Below, piece by piece: positions 57,755 through 64,000 of a DNA stretch of 64,000 nt. This DNA is from Girardia tigrina (Eukaryota > Platyhelminthes > Tricladida > Dugesiidae). Each line of letters starts with the position of its first letter. Position 1 is the first letter of the stretch. The translations under genes and the position numbers were made by a program. The notes under the pieces were generated by a model. That model saw only the letters and a program-made list of their open reading frames with translations. It did no database searches and was not told where the DNA came from. Location of the stretch: assembly GCA_001938485.1 (NCBI GenBank), contig MQRK01250764.1, positions 33,326-97,325 on the forward strand, in the 5' to 3' direction.

Positions 57755-58174
57755 TATTGTGGAAGCGAGCTGACAAGATCTAAGGGTCTTACCAACTCGG
57801 TTACACAACAACGTATTTGATACTAAGAAATAAAATAAAACAGAACAAAATATTCAATAAACAAAGTTATAATATTATACAACGATTAGAACGGAAGGAT
57901 GAGACACGGATGCAGAAATCACGAAAGGAAAGGAGAGGTCGAATAAATAACGACAACTAAATACGAAATAGTTACCGTTCAGATCAAATGTTCGTTTCGT
58001 CCAGATCAAATGTTCGTTTCTGAACAAAAAGGATGTGTCTCGAATCGATTCGGACAAATACTTCGGTGGATCTGTTGAGGATCGTTGGGAAACGTTCTCT
58101 GATTGCAAACCAACTCGAAATATTGGATGGGAAGTATGTTTGCCAATTGTCAACTGATCGATTATGAATCCAAG
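57755..58174. other. Spacer between the 108-bp repeats
   Basis: GC content is above the local average. A minus-strand frame (57875-58153) includes SENVSQRSSTDPPKYLSESI but is not recognisable. No tRNA primer-binding site or polypurine tract was seen next to the repeats, so a miniature LTR element is not established. Confidence 0.35.
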
Positions 58175-58282
58175 TGTGATGTTCCCGTCGTTATGATTAT
58201 GTCGATTAAATCAACGATTTAATTGATGGTTGTAGTCCAACGGGGAATTAGTTTCGACGGTAGTTAATGGTACCGGTAGAAT
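58175..58282 (+). repeat. 108-bp direct repeat, right copy
   Basis: 107 of 108 positions match the copy at 57647-57754, implying a recent event. Confidence 0.9.
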
Positions 58283-58686
58283 AGCAATTTTTAATTGGAA
58301 TTGCTATAGTAATTTTTAATTTGTAATATTTCTGATCAATATTTTTATTGATCATTTGATCTTTGCATTAAATTTTTTATTGTTGTCATTGGCAGTATTC
58401 CAATGACAAAAAATATATCAAAATAATAAAAAAATAAAAGATAAAAAAACAAAATAAAAATTAACTACATCGAAAAAAAATTTATCAGTAATAGGAACTA
58501 AGAAAAGTTAAAAATAATAAAATCTTTTTTACTTTTCACTCATTCCGAAATGTATTTGTAGACACTCAAAATCCGCGACACTTGTTCATATTTATCAGCG
58601 AGATTCTTATTTAACGTCGCTCTATTCTCGTTTTGCGTGAAAACAAACAAAAGTAATAAAAAAATATAATACACGTTCTATAAAAT

Positions 58687-59642
58687 AAAACAAAATGTCA
58701 CATACAACAAAAGTGCACAAGTTTTAAAACCATCATAACTTTTTAATGTAATATTATTTAATTTCGTAAATTTGGAATTTAAATATTTGTTTTAATAGGT
58801 TAGAAATAGTAAAGCAGGTATTTAAAATTTTTAGTTTAATAGGTTTTATTTTAGAGACAATTATAATGATTTCAAAACGACATGAAGATATAATCAATTT
58901 TTTCAAAACGCACAGTAAAATTGAGACTGTGACAAAGTTTACTGGCATTCATTTTTCCAGAAGAGGTATATATGCAATAATACAACGCTATGAGAAGACC
59001 GGCAGCATTGAAAGAAAAGTAGGAAGTGGAAAGAAATTCACAGTAAAAGTTTTGGTTTGGGCAACTGTTTCCAGACGATGCATTTCAAACCTGTACATCT
59101 GAAAATGGAAATCTGTAGCTTCTAATTCGGATATTTATATCTCCGGGTGCTTAACGAAGCGTTTGCTTCCTTATCTGAATGAGAAATACCCAGCTGGTCA
59201 CTTCATCTTCTGGCCAGATCTTGCTTCTTGTCACTACGCCAGAGCAAGTCTGAAGTGCTTAGAGGACAACAAAATTCCATTTGTCAAAAAAGATTCGAAT
59301 GCACCTTGTGCTCTCCTAAAACGCCCAATTGAAAAGTTTTGGGCTCATTTAAAGGAGAAGGTGTATGAAAAGGGTTGGACTGCCGATTCTGAAGACCAGT
59401 TGATTCGCAGAATCAAAACTAAAGCAAAGCAGTTTAACAATTTATATTTTAAGACATTATTTGCAAATTTTAGACAAAGAATAATGCTTGCTAACTCTTA
59501 TGGCCTTAATAGTTTGATATAATAAAATAGTTATTGTGTTATTATGATCTAGTCTTTGTTCAGAATTCCGTCAATTGGAAGGTCTAATTAAAAAGTTATG
59601 ATGGTTTTAAAACTTGTGCACTTTTTTAGTGGACACACCTTA
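58687..59642 (+). mobile_element. DD37E Tc1/mariner-type transposon, internally deleted
   Basis: The inverted repeats are well preserved: the left contains AAGTGCACAAGTTTTAAAAC and CATCATAACTTTTTAAT at 58711-58746, and the right reads as its reverse complement at 59587-59630, with the outer end TGTGTCCACT near 59642. The left outer end is more diverged (TGTCACATACAAC). Full-length relatives are about 1.3 kb; this copy is under 1 kb because the middle of the transposase is missing. Confidence 0.9.
58866..59522 (+). pseudogene. DD37E transposase, internally deleted
   Basis: One frame with an in-frame TGA at 59100-59102. The N-terminal helix-turn-helix (MISKRHEDIINFFKTHSKIE, GIYAIIQRYEKTGSIERKV) is joined directly to KVLVWATVSRRCIS, so about 120 residues are missing, including the first catalytic Asp. 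The second Asp (FIFWPDLASCHYA) and the catalytic Glu (RPIEKFWAHLKEKVY) are present with 37 residues between them, which defines the DD37E group. The C-terminus (LIRRIKTKAKQF) is complete and the stop is at 59520-59522. It cannot encode an active enzyme, but its terminal repeats could be mobilised in trans. Confidence 0.88.
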
Positions 59643-59723
59643 TTTATAAATATTTTTATTTATATCGGTTTAAGATTTATAATACAAATTGTTTCTCAAA
59701 AAAAATAATAAGTTTGTTTAAAT

Positions 59724-59816
59724 ATTAGATCTAAACATTTTTTGTATGGTATAATAAATTTTTTTTGAAATATCTCATAGTAATAATTCCGACGATGTCT
59801 CTAGAACCTCTAATAA
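59724..59816 (+). mobile_element. LTR-like fossil, right part (split copy)
   Basis: Continues the LTR-like sequence from 57461: AGATCTAAACATTTTTTGTA, AATATCTCATAGTAATAATT and CTAGAACCTCTAATA match 38815-38720 (minus). Similarity stops near 59816. Confidence 0.7.
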
Positions 59817-61321
59817 TAGGTATATGGATGTACCCAGAATCAAGACAGACCTACCCACCTCAGATCCAATCACGCAGACGGTAACAGGACAAAAATCCCC
59901 GGACATAAATACCCTTGGCGGTTAGGGTTAAGGTTATATGTCCATTTACTAATGGCAATCCACAGTACATAAAGAAATATAGAAAAATCATCAAATTAAT
60001 TGGTTTCCTGTTGGGAGGTTTTTGTCCTAGATCCCACACGGACAAATAAACATTACTACATCCAAAAAATTTTAAACTGGTCTAACCGTATAATAATGAT
60101 AGAAATAATTTTATTTCGAAATCGCTAGTTATACAAATTTAGGACTGACCATATAAAGACAACAATAGCTCTTCTTTGCGACAATAATAATTTGATTTTG
60201 TTGTGAAAATATGTTTTTTTGATAATTTGATTTTATTATGTGAAAGAAAATGTTGTGGTACACAACAAAATTAATTTGCACATAACTAAAATTTTTAAAT
60301 TTTGAAAAATAGTAGTTTGTCGATCTGAGTTTGAGTTTTGGACAGTTTGGAAAAGCAGATGGCAATTTTTCGAATAATTCTGAGGATTTCATGATTAAAA
60401 ATAATTGCGTGAATAATTTGGTATATAAAACTTGTGACGTTTCAAGGTCAACTCAATAATAAAATTTTATTTTGAACTTGGCTTTGTCGATTTTGTACTC
60501 ACTGCGAATAGCTCAATGAATTAAAATTGTTTCAGCGATGACATTTGTTTAAAAATTACGAACCATTTTTGTGTGTCGTTTGATGTGAATTTCGTTTATT
60601 TGGAAAAGAGAATTCATCTCATTGAACAAATTAGAAAATATTTCTAATTTGTCTGATCGATTTCTTCAAATATATTTGAAAAATTAACAAATAAAGATTT
60701 TTTTGACGAATAAGATTCAATTATCGGGCACGACATCCAGACAGACCGTTTCTCAACTATAAATTCTTTAATGAAACCCCATTTGAAATCAATAAACGAA
60801 CAACCGAAAATCGACATGGATGATTATATCTGATTAAAATCGATCTCGGGAACATGCCCACCCAGGTGAGATTAAAATTCTAACCACCCTTCTACCCAGA
60901 AACCATATCGACGCCGGATCTCCGTAACTACACATATGCGCATCCTTCGCTAACACCAAACATTTTATAATATATTTCGATAGTTTTTTACTGCCTCATT
61001 ACATCACTGATTTTATAATCCTTTGCCGCATATATATAAAAACAAATGAATGATTTAAATCATCTGTTTTTCCTAAGATTTCAATAATCCAAATAAATCT
61101 ATTCTGAAAGAAACAATTGTTCTTTTACAATTAAGAATTATATCTCAGTCATTGAAAGTGTAATGTAGCTTGAAATATGACTGTAAGTCATGGGATTTAA
61201 TAATATCCTTAATCTAACATATATCATCAAATAGTATGAGTCAAAATATTAAATAATATGACTAAACGTTTTTTAGTTTTAGTCAAACTATTTGATATTT
61301 TCAAAAAAAAATTAAATAAAA
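59817..61321. other. No recognised gene
   Basis: A GC-richer patch at 59820-60040 (GACCTACCCACCTCAGATCC) and another at 60850-60950 (CCACCCTTCTACCCAGAAAC) have no readable protein; the rest is AT-rich. Confidence 0.35.
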
Positions 61322-61594
61322 GTGACAAAATATTCTGAATCAAGTAACACATCTCCAGTTGTAATAAATTCTCCTTATCCAACAATCCGCAACAAATTTG
61401 TAACCACCGAGAAGTATTCTGAACCAAGTACAATAACCTCAAGTTCTCAGACTTCTGCAATAGACATTGAATCAGTAACAATCGAGAAGTATTCTAAATC
61501 AGGTACCGTTGCACCAATTGTAATAACTTCACCTGATACAACATTCCATAAAGAACATTTGACTACTATGTTCGTGCATTGTTTACCAACATAA
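61322..61594 (+). CDS. Ser/Thr-rich repeat protein fragment
   Basis: About 90 codons with three imperfect repeats of 25-28 residues, each starting T-(E)-KYS (TKYSESSNTSP, TEKYSEPSTITSS, IEKYSKSGTVAP) and containing a Ser/Thr/Pro-rich stretch. An acceptor-like AAATAAAAG precedes the first repeat, so this may be one exon of a larger mucin-like or cell-surface protein with O-glycosylation-prone repeats. No signal peptide or membrane segment lies in the fragment. Function unknown. Confidence 0.4.
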   Translation: MTKYSESSNTSPVVINSPYPTIRNKFVTTEKYSEPSTITSSSQTSAIDIESVTIEKYSKSGTVAPIVITSPDTTFHKEHLTTMFVHCLPT

Positions 61595-61699
61595 ATGTAT
61601 CATCACTGCAAATGAATCCAATAACACACTTATAGATGTGATAAAAGTAATATTGTAGAAACGTAGAAAGACTCATTAACGTAAGTTGATTATAAATAT

Positions 61700-61785
61700 T
61701 TTCAAAATTAGGTGCAAAAATTTTAAAATTTATTGGAAGAGAATGTCATGCTAAATATTGTTAAAAAATTTCGTGATCTATTAAC
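61700..61785 (+). mobile_element. Penelope-like element scrap
   Basis: ATTGGAAGAGAATGTCATGC and the following ATTGTT match the PLE sequence after the gap at 40926 (ATTGGGAGAGAGTGTCATGT). Confidence 0.5.
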
Positions 61786-61789
61786 ACTA

Positions 61790-61925
61790 GGAGAGATAAT
61801 CTGTAGTTTATGATAGACGACATCAAGTATTCCTTTCTTTTGCAAACGTATTGCTATGCAGCCAGATACATTGAGTAGATCAGCTTGAAAAGATACCGTA
61901 CTTAAATTTAATTTAATTTCGTTTA
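61790..61925 (-). mobile_element. hAT-like transposase scrap, first copy
   Basis: The minus strand reads STVSFQADLLNVSGCIAIRL and KKGILDVVYHK, homologous to the fragment at 62560-62690. The adjacent dimerisation motif is missing. Confidence 0.5.
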
Positions 61926-62439
61926 ATTTACGAAATTCGTTTTTACACACCAAATATTCCTCACAGGTCACAACCGAGATTTTTTGGTTTGAATATAGGT
62001 CTGAACATTGAAGATTTGAAAATTCTTATAAAAGGAGTTTATAGTATAAAGTGGTATCGAATGAGTTTTATCCGTGACAGAGTCCTTCTAATTGTAATAA
62101 AAAAAAGTTATCAGAATAGTGACTCATCTTATTTCTCAAATCTTTTTTCCAAAATAGTTTTTAAAATTCGAAATAAAATAACACGTTGCAATTAATTTCT
62201 TTTCTCTTAATTAAATACCTAAGATTATTGTATATATGATAATCAGGGTGACCTTAGAATTGACCTAAAAATATATTTCTAGACTTTATTATTACAGATT
62301 TTTGACTTTATTTTTTAATATAAAAAGTTTTACTATAAAACAGAGTTAATACAAACTACCTTATATCTTTAAGATTTCAAAAACAGTATATCCAAACTAA
62401 ATTTATTTCTTCTAATTACAAAAGAAGTATTAAAGGATG

Positions 62440-62690
62440 TCAGTAATATTCCTTGTTTTATTGTATCCTAAACACAAATGATGAAATAAAATGTTTCCAA
62501 TAGAAAAGCAGCGTTCAACATCAGCCGAGGTTGGTTGACAGTTAAGCAACAACGAATATGAGCTAGGATAGATATACTGTCGTTTATGATGGACGACATC
62601 AAGTATTTCTTTCTTTTACAAACGTCTTCCTATGTAGTCAGATACATTGAATGGATCATCTTGAAAAGATACCGTACTTACATCATAGAA
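62440..62690 (-). mobile_element. hAT-like transposase C-terminal remnant
   Basis: The minus strand reads STVSFQDDPFNVSDYIGRRL, then LLLNCQPTSADVERCFSIGN, which matches the hAT C-terminal dimerisation motif (family: IPATSA-SER-FS-AG). At least one stop is present. hAT elements are cut-and-paste DNA transposons; terminal repeats were not located. Confidence 0.6.
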
Positions 62691-63528
62691 CGCTGCTCTT
62701 ATATTATATGAGCTGCTTCGGGTCACTTCCACATTGTTTAACAAATTAGAATATTTTGTGATTTTTACAAACTCTTATACTAAATTCTCACGTGTTAAGG
62801 CTGTTCTGACCAAGGTAATAAGAACCCTTACATCTGTAATTTTCTCAACAATAGGTCGAATTGCAAAATAAATGATCTGAGTACCAAAACATTGCTTTAA
62901 GCCATGTTCTCAACTTGTGAGTATCGGATGAGGTTTTAATTTATAACATTAAAGAAAGGATTATACCGCTTATTAAATAAAATTCTCGTTTCTTTGATTT
63001 TATTGTATATTTATTACACTAAACAATCAAAAATTACCATTTTTCAATGTTTTGATCGAATGTCAAAAATAGACCTTACCTTAACTTAATAACTTCCTTC
63101 AGAACGTACAAGAATAGAACGTAAGTAACAGATTTGTGCAGGGTTTTTTAAGGCCATTTTGAGTGTACAATGTACATCCAACTTTTGTAGATGTACACCC
63201 AAAAATTTACCTATTTATAAGTAAAGCATGTGTTCATTAAAAAATACACACACTGCAATTCCACCCACTCTCTTTCCCTCTTGCACATACACGCTCCTAC
63301 ACAAGGTCATTTATAATATACTTATTTACTAAGTATAAGACATTCTTTTGTTCTTAACCCTTTAAATCTAGTGTGCACGTGTGATGTAACAATTTTTGAG
63401 TAAAAATAAATGTTATACTGTACACCAACATTTTTTTAGGTTACACCCAGCTGGAAACCTTGGAAAAAAACCCTGGATTTGTGTGTATTTCAATTGTATT
63501 GTATTTCAATTTGAATTTTAGTTTATAT
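62691..63528. other. No recognised gene
   Basis: Moderately AT-rich. Short related phrases about 250 bp apart (GTGTACAATGTACATCC near 63160 and TGTACACCAACATTTTTTT near 63420) flank a pyrimidine-rich CACCCACTCTCTTTCCCTC patch and may mark another short element. Confidence 0.3.
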
Positions 63529-63645
63529 AATGTTGCATACTGTTGGGTACGTCGGATGTCGTGCGATCTCCGAAGTCAAGTAACCAACGACCGCGTTAGT
63601 ACTTATTTGGGTGACCGATAGGGAAATCGCGGGGCCATTGACTAC
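63529..63645 (+). rRNA. 5S rRNA-like sequence (probable pseudogene or 5S-derived repeat)
   Basis: The internal promoter and core of 5S rRNA are recognisable: TGCGATCTCCGAAGTCAAG (family: YCGATCTC-GAAG-YAAG, box A region), then GTTAGTACTTATTTGGGTGA and CCGATAGGGAAATCGCGGGG (family: GTTAGTACTTGGATGGGAGACCG ..GGGAAT). The 5' part is weakly conserved and does not pair convincingly with the 3' end (GACTACATG), so stem I is not formed. A single isolated copy, so a pseudogene or the head of a 5S-derived SINE is more likely than a working gene. Confidence 0.55.
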
Positions 63646-64000
63646 ATGTCATATGAATTTCTATCATGCTTTATCCACTGTTTTACTATAAAAATTCGTT
63701 GCTGAAGTGTTAATTGTCGTGCCATGCCAATATTGCCAACAACAACGAACAAAATGAAATAATTTTAAAAATTTTTAAATAAATAATTATTAAAACAAAA
63801 AATTTTATCTGGTTTTTCTTTATAAATCATTTAGAATTTTGTGTTTATTATTATTAAAACTGGGTAAAGCGACTTATGGCCACCCCTGTATATTAGAGTA
63901 CTCATTTGACATCTATACTCTGGAGTGCAGACAGTACACAATGTAATAACATCATGACTTTGTCTCTATGAGTCATTGTTTATGCAGGAGAAAACATCAT

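Noticed and set aside
57875-58153. 92-codon minus-strand frame as the missing syntaxin Habc exon
   Set aside because: It shows none of the Habc helix pattern and lies between direct repeats inside an inserted block.

Overview
The window is very AT-rich eukaryotic DNA with few genes and many decayed mobile elements. Multi-exon genes with tiny introns (mostly 44-49 nt, GT-AG, phase 0), two recognisable Golgi SNARE genes and abundant Tc1/mariner, LINE, Penelope-like (PLE) and Gypsy remnants point to a small-intron metazoan. A parasitic lineage such as a myxozoan would fit, but the sequence alone does not prove that. Three runs of N (28808-29261, 40675-40926, 56300-56349) show that it is a draft scaffold.

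Layout. 1-2690: a minus-strand LINE 3' portion split by a 1.9 kb Gypsy fossil. 2.7-22 kb: almost gene-free AT-rich DNA with microsatellites, two mariner remnants and copies of two uncharacterised short repeat families. 22.2-25.5 kb: a small gene island with a GOSR1/GS28-like Golgi SNARE reading frame and three unrecognised coding candidates. 27.5-30.8 kb: a second, longer copy of the LINE (endonuclease, reverse transcriptase, three C-terminal zinc fingers, internal gap) ending against a PLE tail. 31-41 kb: one small hypothetical gene and an element graveyard (mariner, several Gypsy fossils, a PLE). 42.2-49.0 kb: the best gene of the window, an ankyrin-repeat protein with nearly one 33-residue repeat per 99-nt exon, apparently continuing after a 4.3 kb element-bearing intron into a C3HC4 RING exon (a likely E3 ubiquitin ligase). 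50.8-54.9 kb: Gypsy fossils on both strands and a truncated mariner. 56.6-57.0 kb: the SNARE and membrane-anchor exon of a syntaxin-16-like gene, its 3' part duplicated across a 50-N gap. 57.3-59.8 kb: an LTR-like sequence interrupted by 2.3 kb holding a 108-bp direct-repeat pair and a DD37E mariner. 61-64 kb: a Ser/Thr-rich repeat frame, hAT remnants and a 5S rRNA-like sequence.

The host genes seen concern Golgi membrane fusion (a GS28-like Qb-SNARE and a syntaxin-16-like Qa-SNARE) and probably ubiquitin ligation (ankyrin-RING). They do not form an operon or one pathway. The points most worth following are a hammerhead-ribozyme-like core shared by three PLE tails, the exon-equals-repeat ankyrin-RING gene, a six-copy dispersed unit of about 85-115 bp with two conserved boxes, and a roughly 350-bp A/B repeat family seen in three places.
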